Assembly: GCF_024733555.1 (NCBI RefSeq)
Contig: NZ_JANIOF010000001.1
Location: 1,854,678-1,918,677, forward strand
DNA from: Paenibacillus sp. SC116
GTDB lineage: Bacteria; Bacillota; Bacilli; Paenibacillales; Paenibacillaceae
Reading direction: 5' to 3'
DNA length: 64,000 bases
In this document: positions 1-8,913 of the stretch, in pieces
Layout of the letters: every line of letters starts with the position of its first letter
How positions within the stretch are numbered: the stretch's first letter is position 1
Translations under genes and position numbers: made by a program
The notes under the pieces: generated by a model
The model's input: the letters and a program-made list of their open reading frames with translations, nothing else
The model's database searches: none
What the model was told of the DNA's origin: nothing

Positions 1-94
1 GGCGGACTTGTACTAGAAATCCTTCCTCGGTCAATCTGTTGTTAATTCTTTCAGCAATTTTAGCTGTCGGAGCGATGTAGATAACTGTCCACAT
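1..94 (-). CDS. Small conserved protein, N-terminal part only
   Basis: A minus-strand reading frame opens with ATG at 94 and is still open at the window edge, giving 31 residues that begin MWTVIYIAPTAKIAE. A strong Shine-Dalgarno GAGGAGGT lies about 9 bases before the start. I recall short proteins of this kind (about 60 residues) downstream of dnaE and yutG, ahead of fatty-acid carboxylase genes, in Paenibacillus; they are sometimes labelled glutamate decarboxylase without good reason. The N-terminus looks like a beta-alpha unit, but function is unknown. Real gene: likely, from the RBS and clean frame. Identity: memory only. Confidence 0.6.
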   Translation of the reverse strand, partial: MWTVIYIAPTAKIAERINNRLTEEGFLVQVR

Positions 95-292
95 TCGCGT
101 GAGTACCTCCTCACGTTTGTTGCATGGTCATTAATGCACCTATGATAACATAGTGCCATTTTCATAGCAACAAAATCGAGCCTTCGTTAGTATAGAATCT
201 ACACATTATTCCAGTTATTGGGCTAGCATTTTTTCATAAAACGCTGCTGCGTAAGCAAAAGTCAATGATAGCTATCACACCATCAACATAAG

Positions 293-787
293 TTACGAAT
301 CTACTTTATCATACTTGATCGCATTCGGATCTTGATGTGCAATCCGAGCAGAGGCTGCCGCCGCGAGACCAGCTACCAAATCGTCAAGAAACACATGTAT
401 ACCGCTATCGTCATTATTCAATTGCCCTAGTATCCCTAGCTTATTCTTGTCCAAGTATCCAAAGCTTGTCAGACCTATCATACCAAACATGCTCGTGATT
501 CCCAGTGCCAGTGTCTCATCTACTCCATAGAGAGATTCATCCGCTTCCAACATGGATTGCAGCGGTTCCGGCCATTGTTTGCGCTCTGCCATCATATCCA
601 TTGCGATGCCTGTCATCAGCGTATATTGCACTTCACGTTTGTGCAATACCGACTTCACACTATCAAGGCACTGTTCCAATTCTAGTAATGCATTGTAAGG
701 CTTTTGCAGCTTGTATACGATTTCTGCTATCGCTTCGAGCTTCACTCCACGCTGTTCCAACCATGATACCGCCATTGTATAACTCAA
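293..787 (-). CDS. yutG: YutG family protein (phosphatidylglycerophosphatase A-like)
   Basis: This 164-residue protein matches what I know of Bacillus YutG along its whole length, including the segments KREVQ, LYGVDE and the late FLDDLVAG...AAAASARIAH. The family is grouped with PgpA lipid phosphatases, which remove phosphate from phosphatidylglycerophosphate in phospholipid synthesis, but YutG proteins are soluble-looking and lack obvious membrane spans, so the activity is not certain. The start is TTG at 787, chosen because GGGGGAG sits 7 bases upstream. It follows dnaE on the same strand with a gap of about 170 bases that holds only a weak small hairpin near 813-830. Confidence 0.82.
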   Translation of the reverse strand: MSYTMAVSWLEQRGVKLEAIAEIVYKLQKPYNALLELEQCLDSVKSVLHKREVQYTLMTGIAMDMMAERKQWPEPLQSMLEADESLYGVDETLALGITSMFGMIGLTSFGYLDKNKLGILGQLNNDDSGIHVFLDDLVAGLAAAASARIAHQDPNAIKYDKVDS

Positions 788-955
788 AAGGCACTCCCCC
801 TGTCACACGATCCCGCAGCCTTGTCTCTACACAAGGTGTAAAGACAATATATGCTGGATAGTAGAAAATGGTGAGTGCCTTATACGAAATTCAATCGATT
901 ATGCTAGTCAAGCAGTGACATTGCCATAAATACATTGTAACGGTTCAACTCGTTA

Positions 956-3900
956 TTATTTGACGCGTACGCTGCCTTCTCCAAATAAGCTCTCAATGCG
1001 CTTAAACAGCTGCGGCGAAGGCTTTAGCGTATAGCTTCCGCTAAGAGCGCGAAGCTGCTGCTCGCGCTCGTAGAAGAGCACGGTCGGCAGCGTGCCATGA
1101 TGCTCTTGAATGAGCGACTTCAGCTCATTCAAGAGTTCAGGCCGTTCGCATTCGGCCGTGATCTTAATGTACACGCGCTGGCTCTGCTTGGCGCGTGATG
1201 CGCCTGCGGCTTGCGCGTCAGGGCGCGATGCCCCGCCCGCGACATGTGCGGCGGCGGGCACGGCTTTGCCTGCCATAGGCGCACTAGCGCGCGGCGCATG
1301 GCCAGCCGCGGCTGAGGCGTTGCCGTCGGCCGCAGACGCAGCCGTTGTGCGCTGCTGCCGCACACGCCGTGTCAACTGCGCCACAGCGTTCAAATCCAGC
1401 GGCGCGACATCATGCGCCAGCAGCTTGAAGCCTTCGTCCTGCTGCTGGACTTTGGCACGCACTGCGATTAAGGCTCCTTTTGAAACAAGTGGCTGAGCAC
1501 GCCTCCATACTTCTGGGAACAACACAACCTCTACGCGCTCGATGCGATCCTCAAGCTCGATAAATGCCATTGGCTTGCCCTTCTTCGTCATAATGCTTCG
1601 TTCCGATACGATCATACCAACAACGACAGATTCGCTCTCATCTGGCGCATCATGCAAATCCACGATGCGATCCGCGTCCGCTTCCTGCAACAGTTCTACA
1701 TATTCATCAAGCGGATGTCCGGACAAATAAAGTCCAAGCAATTCTCGCTCAAGTTCCAACTGCTGACTCATCGTAAACGGCTGAATATCTGGATAATCAA
1801 CCTGCCTGTTATTAACTTCTACAAAGTCAAACATTTGAATTTGCAAGTCTTCACGTTGCTTGCGCCATTTCACTGCGGCTTCCAGCATTTCATCGAGCAC
1901 AGCCAACAATTGAGCCCGATGCCCAGGCAATGAATCCATCGCCCCTGCTTGAATCAATGATTCAACGACACGACGATTGCACACGCGCAAATCGACGCGT
2001 CGGCAAAAGTCTTGCAAATCCTCATAAGGCTGGTTGCGGCGCTCCCGTATAATACTTTCGATCGCCTGCGTGCCCACATTTTTAATCGCGGCTAATCCAA
2101 AACGAATGGCGCTGTCTACAGGCGTAAATGTCACTTCACTCTCATTAATATCAGGGGGAAGCACCTCTAGCTGCGTGCGACGACAATCTTCGATATATTC
2201 AGCTACCTTTCGGTGATTGCCCATCTGAGCCGTGAGCATAGATGCCATAAATTCCGTTGGATAATGTGCTTTCAAATAAGCAGTTTGGAACGCCAACACG
2301 CCGTATGCAGCCGCATGGGCGCGCGGGAAACCATAATCCGCAAATCGTACAATCATATCATACACATGATTCGCATCTTCCAACGTATAGCCTAACGCTA
2401 AACTTCCTTTAACGAAGTGCTCCCGCTCCTGATCAAGCACTTCTCTCTTCTTCTTCGAAACCGCTCTGCGGAGCAAGTCCGCTTCGCCCAAGGAGAAACC
2501 TGCCATCTTCGAGGCGATATGCATAATCTGCTCTTGATATACAATAATCCCATACGTATCCTGCAAAATTGGCTCCAGATCTGGATGAGGATACTGTACA
2601 GGCTGTTTGCCATGCTTGCTTAAAATAAAATTCGGAATAAACTCCATCGGACCAGGTCGATACAATGCTAATACAGATACGATATCTTCAAAAACAGATG
2701 GCTTCAAATCTCGCAGCACACGCCGCACCCCAGCTGATTCTAACTGAAACAGTCCTGTCGTCTCACCTCTGCCAAGCAATTCATACGTCTTCGCATCTTC
2801 ATCATCGACTCGATTCAAATCAAGGCTTTCTCCGGTCTTCGCCTTGATCCAATTCAATGTACGTTCAATAATTGACAACGTTCGTAAGCCTAGGAAATCC
2901 ATCTTCAACAATCCGATAGCTTCTAGATGTTCCATAGAGAACTGTGTCAGTGGTACGCGCTCCGTTCCTTCCTGCAAAGGCACGTAATTCGTTAACGGTT
3001 CAGGACCGATAATGACACCAGCAGCATGGGTAGAAGCATGTCGAGGCATTCCCTCTACTTTAAGCGCCATATTGATAAGGTCATCAATACGTGTTTCCTT
3101 CTCCCGCCACTCCCGCAGTTCATTGCTAAGCGACAACGCCTTGTCCAGCGTCATGCCAACTGCTGATGGAATCAGCTTAGCGGTCTTATCTGTCTCGTGA
3201 TACGGGACATCCAACACACGACCGACATCGCGTACGGCAGCTCTAGCAGCCATCGTACCGAACGTAATAATTTGAGCCACATGATCTCGCCCGTATTTCT
3301 CTGCCACATAAGCAATAACTTCATCACGACGCTCATCGTTGAAGTCAATATCGATATCAGGCATCGTAATGCGCTCAGGATTCAAAAAGCGCTCAAACAA
3401 CAGCTTGTATTTCAACGGATCTACATTCGTAATTCGCAGCGTATATGCAACTAAACTTCCAGCTGAAGAGCCACGTCCGGGCCCCGTCATAATGCCTTGC
3501 TCATGCGCAAAACGAATGAAATCCCAAACGATAAGAAAATAATCAGAAAATCCCATCGCTTCAATTGTCTTCAACTCATAGGAAAGACGTTCCTGAGCTT
3601 GAAGTCGGAACTGCTCATCGTTCCATTCTGGCAAATGCTCATATCGAGCGTTCAATCCTGCCTGGCACAGTTCAGCCAAATAAGAAGCAGCCGTCATTTC
3701 ATTCGGGATCGGACTAAACTCAGGGAGTACATGCACACCAAGCTCAATCTCAACATTACACTGTTCAGCAATAACAGCCGTATTCGTGAGTGCTTGCGGG
3801 ACATGAGGGAACAGCTTCATCATATCTGCCCCAGATTTCATATACATTTGATCGCTTGAAAAGCGTAATCGAGCCTTCTCTTCTACTGTCTTTCCTGTAC

Positions 3901-4570
3901 CGATGCAAATAAGCACATCTTGAACAGCGGCATCCGATTGTTCCATGTAATGAACATCATTCGTGGCAACTAACGGAATACCTAACTCTTCACTTAATGC
4001 AATGAGACCTATATTGACCTTCTTCTGCTCAGGAAGCCCATGGTCCTGCAGCTCCAAGTAGAAGCCATCCTTAAATATATCTCGATAAGTTATAGCAACT
4101 TGACGAGCTTCATCTATTCGATCATGCAGCACATGCTGTGCCACTTCCCCACCTAAGCAAGCGCTCAAAGCGATGACACCTTCGGAATAGCGGCGCATCG
4201 TTTCCTTATCGATCCGCGGCTTATAATGGAAGCCTTCTAAGTGACCGATACTGCACATGCGCATCAAATTACGATAACCTTCGTTATTTTTCGCCAACAA
4301 AATCAAATGATAAATCGGCTGTTCCTTGCGCGTTCCACGATCCGACATCGTGCCTGCAGTGGCATATGCCTCCATGCCGATAATCGGCTTAATTCCATGC
4401 TTGCGGCATGCCTTATAGAAGGCGATCGTGCCGTACATGACACCATGATCAGTGAGCGCCAGCGCCTTCATACCATAGTCGGCCGCTCGCTTCGCCAATG
4501 CGTCAATACGGGCTGCCCCATCCAGCAGACTATATTCGCTGTGTACATGTAAATGCACGAACTGTTCCAT
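956..4570 (-). CDS. dnaE: DNA polymerase III subunit alpha (DnaE)
   Basis: A 1204-residue replicative polymerase subunit. The N-terminal PHP domain shows HLHVHSEYSLLDG with the HxH pair at residues 8 and 10; the polymerase active-site motif PDIDIDF lies at 404-410; the finger/tower region, helix-hairpin-helix region and an OB-fold near 990-1055 follow in normal DnaE order. In Firmicutes DnaE extends primers and hands over to PolC. ATG at 4570 opens right at the PHP domain. Odd point: residues about 1065-1132 are a low-complexity Ala/Gly/Arg linker encoded by strikingly GC-rich DNA (about 1170-1370), after which the last 70 residues return to an ordered OB-like or tail fold. It is divergent from ytrH, the arrangement known in Bacillus. 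Confidence 0.96.
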   Translation of the reverse strand: MEQFVHLHVHSEYSLLDGAARIDALAKRAADYGMKALALTDHGVMYGTIAFYKACRKHGIKPIIGMEAYATAGTMSDRGTRKEQPIYHLILLAKNNEGYRNLMRMCSIGHLEGFHYKPRIDKETMRRYSEGVIALSACLGGEVAQHVLHDRIDEARQVAITYRDIFKDGFYLELQDHGLPEQKKVNIGLIALSEELGIPLVATNDVHYMEQSDAAVQDVLICIGTGKTVEEKARLRFSSDQMYMKSGADMMKLFPHVPQALTNTAVIAEQCNVEIELGVHVLPEFSPIPNEMTAASYLAELCQAGLNARYEHLPEWNDEQFRLQAQERLSYELKTIEAMGFSDYFLIVWDFIRFAHEQGIMTGPGRGSSAGSLVAYTLRITNVDPLKYKLLFERFLNPERITMPDIDIDFNDERRDEVIAYVAEKYGRDHVAQIITFGTMAARAAVRDVGRVLDVPYHETDKTAKLIPSAVGMTLDKALSLSNELREWREKETRIDDLINMALKVEGMPRHASTHAAGVIIGPEPLTNYVPLQEGTERVPLTQFSMEHLEAIGLLKMDFLGLRTLSIIERTLNWIKAKTGESLDLNRVDDEDAKTYELLGRGETTGLFQLESAGVRRVLRDLKPSVFEDIVSVLALYRPGPMEFIPNFILSKHGKQPVQYPHPDLEPILQDTYGIIVYQEQIMHIASKMAGFSLGEADLLRRAVSKKKREVLDQEREHFVKGSLALGYTLEDANHVYDMIVRFADYGFPRAHAAAYGVLAFQTAYLKAHYPTEFMASMLTAQMGNHRKVAEYIEDCRRTQLEVLPPDINESEVTFTPVDSAIRFGLAAIKNVGTQAIESIIRERRNQPYEDLQDFCRRVDLRVCNRRVVESLIQAGAMDSLPGHRAQLLAVLDEMLEAAVKWRKQREDLQIQMFDFVEVNNRQVDYPDIQPFTMSQQLELERELLGLYLSGHPLDEYVELLQEADADRIVDLHDAPDESESVVVGMIVSERSIMTKKGKPMAFIELEDRIERVEVVLFPEVWRRAQPLVSKGALIAVRAKVQQQDEGFKLLAHDVAPLDLNAVAQLTRRVRQQRTTAASAADGNASAAAGHAPRASAPMAGKAVPAAAHVAGGASRPDAQAAGASRAKQSQRVYIKITAECERPELLNELKSLIQEHHGTLPTVLFYEREQQLRALSGSYTLKPSPQLFKRIESLFGEGSVRVK

Positions 4571-4769
4571 GCCTTTTCACTCCATTTCATTTCAAAAAAT
4601 GCAATCTATATGCTCATTCCATCAACTTGCCACCGAACATACTTTCGATCTTTATTGTATCATATTTTCCCGCCAAAGTTCTATATATGTAGTAAGAGGT
4701 TGTCCGCCTGACTATTGGGATAGCGCGCATTCCTTCGACCTCCAATCCGTTCGAAAGGACGATTACAAA

Positions 4770-5096
4770 ATGAGCCCATTTATGTCCAAAGCTATCATCG
4801 ATTTTGCCATTGCACTAGGTGTTGTTATCGGCGGCTCCCTATTAGCAGGCATCGCTAGTGTAATCGCACTGCAATCCCCAATCGAAACTATGAGGCAAGT
4901 CAGCGAGCATCTGAAAATATGGGCGATCGTCGCAGCTGTTGGCGGTACCATTGATCCGCTCCGCGTCATAGAAACAAATTTTTGGGTAGGCAATTTATAT
5001 CCTGTATTCAAACAGCTTATGTTTATTTTAGTGTCCTTCCTAGGCGCACATATGGGGACTGAACTCATCCAATGGATATGCAGGGCCAGGGGGTGA
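4770..5096 (+). CDS. ytrH: Sporulation membrane protein YtrH
   Basis: This 108-residue membrane protein matches Bacillus YtrH: an N-terminal hydrophobic segment (IALGVVIGGSLLAGI), the conserved stretch KIWAIVAAVGGT, and a C-terminal hydrophobic segment ending near IQWICRARG. YtrH is made in the mother cell under sigma-E and is needed for efficient sporulation; its molecular job is not established. The start ATG at 4770 was chosen over an upstream in-frame start at 4569 because AAAGGA lies 10 bases before it and the resulting length fits the family. It ends at TGA 5094-5096, which is inside the Shine-Dalgarno of ytrI, implying coupled translation. Confidence 0.88.
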   Translation: MSPFMSKAIIDFAIALGVVIGGSLLAGIASVIALQSPIETMRQVSEHLKIWAIVAAVGGTIDPLRVIETNFWVGNLYPVFKQLMFILVSFLGAHMGTELIQWICRARG

Positions 5097-5101
5097 GGCT
5101 A

Positions 5102-5584
5102 GTGCGGCTGCAGCGGATATTTCAAGGAGCAGCTTTATTTATCGTGGGTGCAATCACAGGTGCTGCGGTATATCACGGTATATTTTTGCATCAAATCGAT
5201 GAACTCGTCATGCGTAATCTTGACCTTCAAGACCGTCTTGCTCACTATAAAGCAGAAGCAGAAGCCTTATTGAAATATAAAAATCGCTCTACCGTAATTA
5301 AGAGCATAACGATGCACATCTATGAATCTGCCGATCAGAAAATGTCGCCTTCCGATGAAACCGAATTGCGTAAACGTCTGCTCAAAGACTTGGATGGATT
5401 GAAAGGACGCAACGTCTATCAAATAGACGAATACGTTAAGCTCATTGAGGGATTGCTAACAAGGAAGCTGTACACAGATGTCCATCATCAAAACTATGTC
5501 GTTACTTTGCGGACGATGCTGGTCACAGAAGGAGTACTGCATGTCTGGGTAGATGTGAAAACCGAACTTCCCTCCCCAGGCTAA
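5102..5584 (+). CDS. ytrI: Sporulation protein YtrI
   Basis: A 160-residue protein with one N-terminal transmembrane segment (residues about 9-28), then a charged, partly coiled region and a soluble C-terminal domain. Position directly after ytrH and this architecture identify it as YtrI, a sigma-E-dependent protein required for normal sporulation. I chose GTG at 5102: a near-perfect Shine-Dalgarno AGGGGGTGA (5088-5096, overlapping the ytrH stop) is 5 bases upstream. An ATG at 5072 in the same frame would overlap ytrH by 25 bases and lacks such a site. Confidence 0.82.
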   Translation: MRLQRIFQGAALFIVGAITGAAVYHGIFLHQIDELVMRNLDLQDRLAHYKAEAEALLKYKNRSTVIKSITMHIYESADQKMSPSDETELRKRLLKDLDGLKGRNVYQIDEYVKLIEGLLTRKLYTDVHHQNYVVTLRTMLVTEGVLHVWVDVKTELPSPG

Positions 5585-5666
5585 TGATGTCTAACTGTAT
5601 CGCACACACCTAACATATGGTAAAATAAGCACGTTACCTATTAGCAGGAAGGAGCGTATCACTAGC

Positions 5667-5963
5667 ATGTACGCCATTCAAATTACCTTACTCGTGCTTA
5701 TTTGTGCAACATCCTTGCTTTCTCTTATTTTCAGCATTCGCTCCCGCCGATCTCAAGACCAAGTTAAACGTGGACTTTTCGCAGCTCGTACAAATATTTG
5801 CATGGGGTTCATGCTTATATTTATTTCCATCATCCAGATGACGATGTTCCCGACAACAGGAACACTACGAATTGTATTCGGTGCTATTTTACTCGCAATA
5901 GGGGTATTCAATCTGGTCGCAGGACTACGCAATCACAGTTACTTCGCCAGACTGCAGCACTAG
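5667..5963 (+). CDS. ytpI: YtpI-like membrane protein
   Basis: A 98-residue protein with about three hydrophobic segments (residues 3-22, 40-58, 66-85) and a basic cytoplasmic stretch SRRSRDQVKRG-like between the first two. Size, topology and place between ytrI and the ytoI region identify it as YtpI, an integral membrane protein of unknown function kept in this neighbourhood in Bacillales. ATG at 5667 has GGAAGGAG about 13 bases upstream, a slightly long spacing. In Bacillus the gene nrnA (ytqI) lies between ytrI and ytpI; here only 82 bases separate them, so nrnA must be elsewhere or missing. Confidence 0.75.
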   Translation: MYAIQITLLVLICATSLLSLIFSIRSRRSQDQVKRGLFAARTNICMGFMLIFISIIQMTMFPTTGTLRIVFGAILLAIGVFNLVAGLRNHSYFARLQH

Positions 5964-6092
5964 AATCCCCAATAGAATCCAATATGCCAATTTAATGATT
6001 TAATGTTTATTTTCAGACTGTTAAGCTGCCCTTAACGGTCTTTTTCATGTTTCATAAAATCTTTACATAATTTCTACTTACTTTTTGTGAGT

Positions 6093-6104
6093 GTGTGATA
6101 TAAT
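6093..6104 (+). promoter_or_regulatory. Extended -10 promoter for the nitroreductase gene
   Basis: TGA-TATAAT (6096-6104) is an extended -10 element about 40 bases before the start codon at 6145. No good -35 box is visible at 17 bases, which is compatible with an extended -10 promoter. Inference only. Confidence 0.45.
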
Positions 6105-6144
6105 TATATTAATTATTGAACATACATAAAAAGGAGCATGGCTC

Positions 6145-6771
6145 ATGAACACTTTCGAGGAAGTCGTAACATCACGCCGATCAGCAAATAAATTTCTAAC
6201 GGATGTCAAAATTACCGAGGCCGAACTAGATGAATTGTTTGCGCTAGTTAAATACGCACCTTCCTGCTTCAATTTGCAGCACACACAATATCTTGTTGTT
6301 CATGAAGATGACAAAAAAGAGCTAGTCTATGAAGCAGCATTTAGACAATACAAAATCAAATCGGCTTCTGCCGCTGTCGTCGTCCTAGGGAATAAGGAAG
6401 CTCACAATGATGCAGCTAGAATCTACGAAGGCATGCTTCACCTAGGCATGCTGAATCAGCAGGAATTTGATATGATGGTTTCCGACACAATCAATTTCTA
6501 CGAGCAGCGCGGAGATACGTTCAAGCGCGATGAAGCGATTCGGAATGCCAGCTTATCTGCTATGCAATTTATGTTGATTGCAAAAGACAAAGGCTGGGAT
6601 ACATGCCCAATGAGCGGTTTTAATCCAGAAGCTATCATCCGTGACTTCAACATTCCTGAGAATCTAGTGCCTGTTATGCTAATTGCAATTGGCAAAGAGG
6701 ACAAGAAAAGCCGTCGTCCGCGCGGTTACCGCAAGCCTACAGGCGAATTTGTATCGTATAACTCGCTCTAG
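6145..6771 (+). CDS. Nitroreductase family NAD(P)H-flavin oxidoreductase
   Basis: A 208-residue protein of the FMN-dependent nitroreductase fold: early SRRSANKFL (FMN phosphate-binding Arg region, residues about 10-18), YAPSCFNLQHTQ (about 41-52), and the late GWDTCPMSGFNPEAI plus IAIGKED-KSRRPRGYRKP tail typical of YdfN/YodC/HBN1-type members. Such enzymes reduce nitro compounds, quinones or flavins with NAD(P)H; the physiological substrate is unknown. AAGGAG lies about 9 bases before ATG 6145. The gene stands alone, with its own promoter-like -10 and a strong terminator, and it is convergent with ytoI. Confidence 0.88.
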   Translation: MNTFEEVVTSRRSANKFLTDVKITEAELDELFALVKYAPSCFNLQHTQYLVVHEDDKKELVYEAAFRQYKIKSASAAVVVLGNKEAHNDAARIYEGMLHLGMLNQQEFDMMVSDTINFYEQRGDTFKRDEAIRNASLSAMQFMLIAKDKGWDTCPMSGFNPEAIIRDFNIPENLVPVMLIAIGKEDKKSRRPRGYRKPTGEFVSYNSL

Positions 6772-6800
6772 ACGTAAACACGTCAACGTATAACATACGA

Positions 6801-6838
6801 AGCCCCCTATTCAACGACGACTGAATAGAGGGCTTTTA
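6801..6838 (+). terminator. Rho-independent terminator after nitroreductase
   Basis: A 13-base stem (AGCCCCCTATTCA paired with TGAATAGAGGGCT, one mismatch) with an 8-base loop is followed by TTTT. It sits between the convergent nitroreductase and ytoI genes; the minus strand lacks a T-run, so it mainly serves the plus strand. Confidence 0.85.
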
Positions 6839-8173
6839 TTAATTATGGTCAATCGATTGGACTGTCATCATTACTTTGGCAACAAGCTGCTCGCCTTTTT
6901 TCATTTCAATTTCCAATTTGCACACTTTGCGTCCCATCTCAATAAACCTAGGAACAAGCCTTACGATATCTTCAATTTGAACCGGACGTACGAAATACGT
7001 CGTCATATTTTCCATAATATGATCATGCTGCCTTACATCCTTCGCTGCACGAAGAGCCCCGTTCGTAAGCAGTGATGTCATAATTCCTTCAGATACAACA
7101 CCAAAGCTATTTACCATCTGCGGTGTAATAACCCCCTGGAAGTAAATACGCCCTTCTTCGTCCCTCATCTCGCTGAACCCGTTCCAGATCAAATCGTCAA
7201 ACGTCTCTCCTAACTGAGGTTCATTCGGAACATCCCGCATTGCATTAAGGACATCCTGTCTCGTAATGACTGCCAGCAGCTTGCGGCTGCGGTCGACAAC
7301 AGGCAGCAGCTCTATTCCTTCCCACACCATTGTATGCGCCGCTGAAGCAAGCGTTGTATTCATGGTAACTGTAATCGGATTTCTTGTGTACAGTTTCTCG
7401 ATAGCCTGATCTTTGTCCGCGTATTCTACATCCTTAATCGTAATCATACCAGCTACTCGATTCCACTCATCTATGATCGGAAAACGATTATATCCTGTAG
7501 ACTCTCTTAACTCTTCAAACTGACGGACCGTACTTGATGGCCGCAGGACAGACACTGATAACTTAGACCCCACAATATCCTCGACAAGTAAAATTTTCTT
7601 CTTAATTAAGCGATCGAACAACGCCCTATTAATCATAGATGCTACTGTAAAGGTATCATACTTGGAATTAATAACAGGCAAATCCAAAGAATCGGCGAGC
7701 AGCTTTACTTCACGACTTGTCGTAAACCCACCTGTGATCAGCACTCCCGCACCATGCTGCAAAGCACTTTTATGCGCATTTTCCCGGTTACCAACAATAA
7801 GCAAGCTGCCAGCATCTATGTAACGAAGCATCGCGTCAAGTTTCATCGCACCAATCGCATATTTATTGAGTGTTTTATTCAATCCCTGTGCTCCGCCTAG
7901 CACATGGCCTTCAACAATCTCAACGACCTCTGCAAATGTAAGCTGTTCCGAAAGGTTACGCGGCTTCTTCTCTACTCGCACCGTTCCGATACGCTCTTTT
8001 GTCACGACAAGACCGACATTTTCAGCCTCTTTTACTGCGCGATATGCAGTCCCTTCACTCACGCCCAGCCCTTTTGCCAATTTACGAACAGAAATTTTAG
8101 TACCCGGTTTAAGCCCTTCAATATGGTGAAGCAGTTGTTCGTGCTTCGTTACGGTCGCATCATGAACGTCCAT
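6839..8173 (-). CDS. ytoI: YtoI family protein (HTH, DRTGG, CBS pair, hot-dog domain)
   Basis: A 444-residue multidomain protein. Residues 1-70 are a winged-helix-like segment (ISVRKLAKGLGVSEGTAYRAVKEAE); about 75-185 form a DRTGG-type domain (GAGVLITGGFTTS); about 195-315 hold two CBS motifs (ITIKDVEYADKD..., AVITRQDVLNAMRD); about 330-440 form a hot-dog thioesterase-like domain. CBS pairs usually bind adenosine nucleotides (some bind c-di-AMP), so a nucleotide-sensing regulator is plausible, but no function is established for YtoI. ATG at 8173 is preceded by GAAGGTTGGGTG. The gene is usually next to ytpI in Bacillales; here a nitroreductase gene separates them and ytoI is inverted. Confidence 0.85.
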   Translation of the reverse strand: MDVHDATVTKHEQLLHHIEGLKPGTKISVRKLAKGLGVSEGTAYRAVKEAENVGLVVTKERIGTVRVEKKPRNLSEQLTFAEVVEIVEGHVLGGAQGLNKTLNKYAIGAMKLDAMLRYIDAGSLLIVGNRENAHKSALQHGAGVLITGGFTTSREVKLLADSLDLPVINSKYDTFTVASMINRALFDRLIKKKILLVEDIVGSKLSVSVLRPSSTVRQFEELRESTGYNRFPIIDEWNRVAGMITIKDVEYADKDQAIEKLYTRNPITVTMNTTLASAAHTMVWEGIELLPVVDRSRKLLAVITRQDVLNAMRDVPNEPQLGETFDDLIWNGFSEMRDEEGRIYFQGVITPQMVNSFGVVSEGIMTSLLTNGALRAAKDVRQHDHIMENMTTYFVRPVQIEDIVRLVPRFIEMGRKVCKLEIEMKKGEQLVAKVMMTVQSIDHN

Positions 8174-8413
8174 TCTGTTACACCCAACCTTCCCGAACTG
8201 TATTAATCTGTTATGTTAGTGTAACACAGTAAAGATAACCTATACAAACTTGATGTTGACCTATTCAGATGTTCATATATGCTCCGAATGCTCATAGATG
8301 TTCACAACCAGAAATGTACTACCATTTTCTATGCAGCCAACAATCAACACAAAGAACCGATCACTGGCTGACGCCCGCTTCGGCTCTCTTAACGGAATGG
8401 CTTACAAACCTGT

Positions 8414-8722
8414 TTATTTCATTCGTTCTGACATACGAACGATACGTCGTTCTACTTGGCGATAACGCTCCGCCCGAACTTGTCGCATTCGATTTTCTTT
8501 TTCTTCATCGACACGAAGCAAACGATATAAATGAGCTCCGACAATCAGCAAAGCGAACAAAGACCAAATACTGCCGAAGACGACAGCCATCGACCAGCCT
8601 TCCCGAAAAGGAATCGTAGGTAATGCAATAAACAACATGATCATGACCGCCGCAATCGATAATACAGATACCCAAGAGCCTCTGCTTCTTCTGCTTCTAC
8701 GGTTTATCGGCGTCTCGTTCAT
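8414..8722 (-). CDS. Hypothetical two-span membrane protein
   Basis: About 102 residues: a basic N-terminus rich in Arg/Ser, two hydrophobic segments (VSVLSIAAVMIMLFIAL and MAVVFGSIWSLFALLIVG), then a strongly charged tail with many Arg/Glu (HLYRLLRVDEEKENRMRQVR...) that may form a helix. I do not recognise the family. An in-frame ATG at 8746 would add 8 residues; I prefer 8722 because GAGGGATGTGAG precedes it, but the choice is uncertain. The gene lies between ytoI and yheA, all on minus. Function unknown. Confidence 0.6.
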   Translation of the reverse strand: MNETPINRRSRRSRGSWVSVLSIAAVMIMLFIALPTIPFREGWSMAVVFGSIWSLFALLIVGAHLYRLLRVDEEKENRMRQVRAERYRQVERRIVRMSERMK

Positions 8723-8814
8723 AGACTCACATCCCTCATCGTTCATAGTGAAGCTGCCGCTTCCCTATCATCTTATGCGGACAAGTTGCAGGCTATGACC
8801 GATATGATCAGCCT

Positions 8815-8896
8815 AAAAGAAAACAGCTCCAACACTCAGTTGTAAGAGAAGTAAGAAGCCCTAGCTTCTCTCTCAACTTACACAGTGGGGAACTGT
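8815..8896 (-). terminator. Long hairpin terminator downstream of yheA
   Basis: Read on minus, an extended imperfect hairpin forms: inner arms AGTTGAGAGAGAAG and CTTCTCTTACAACT (14 pairs with one mismatch and one wobble), outer arms ACAGTTCC and GGAGCTGT, then TTTTCTTTT. Its place just after yheA fits transcription termination of the yheB-yheA unit. Confidence 0.75.
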
Positions 8897-8913
8897 TATC
8901 ACGGTCTATTTAC

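Noticed and set aside
1129..1365. Short minus-strand frame inside the dnaE linker
   Set aside because: It arises from the GC-rich composition that opens all frames; no independent evidence of a gene.
8269..8619. A 116-codon plus-strand frame
   Set aside because: It overlaps the minus-strand two-span membrane protein, which has better composition, clear membrane segments and an RBS-like site.
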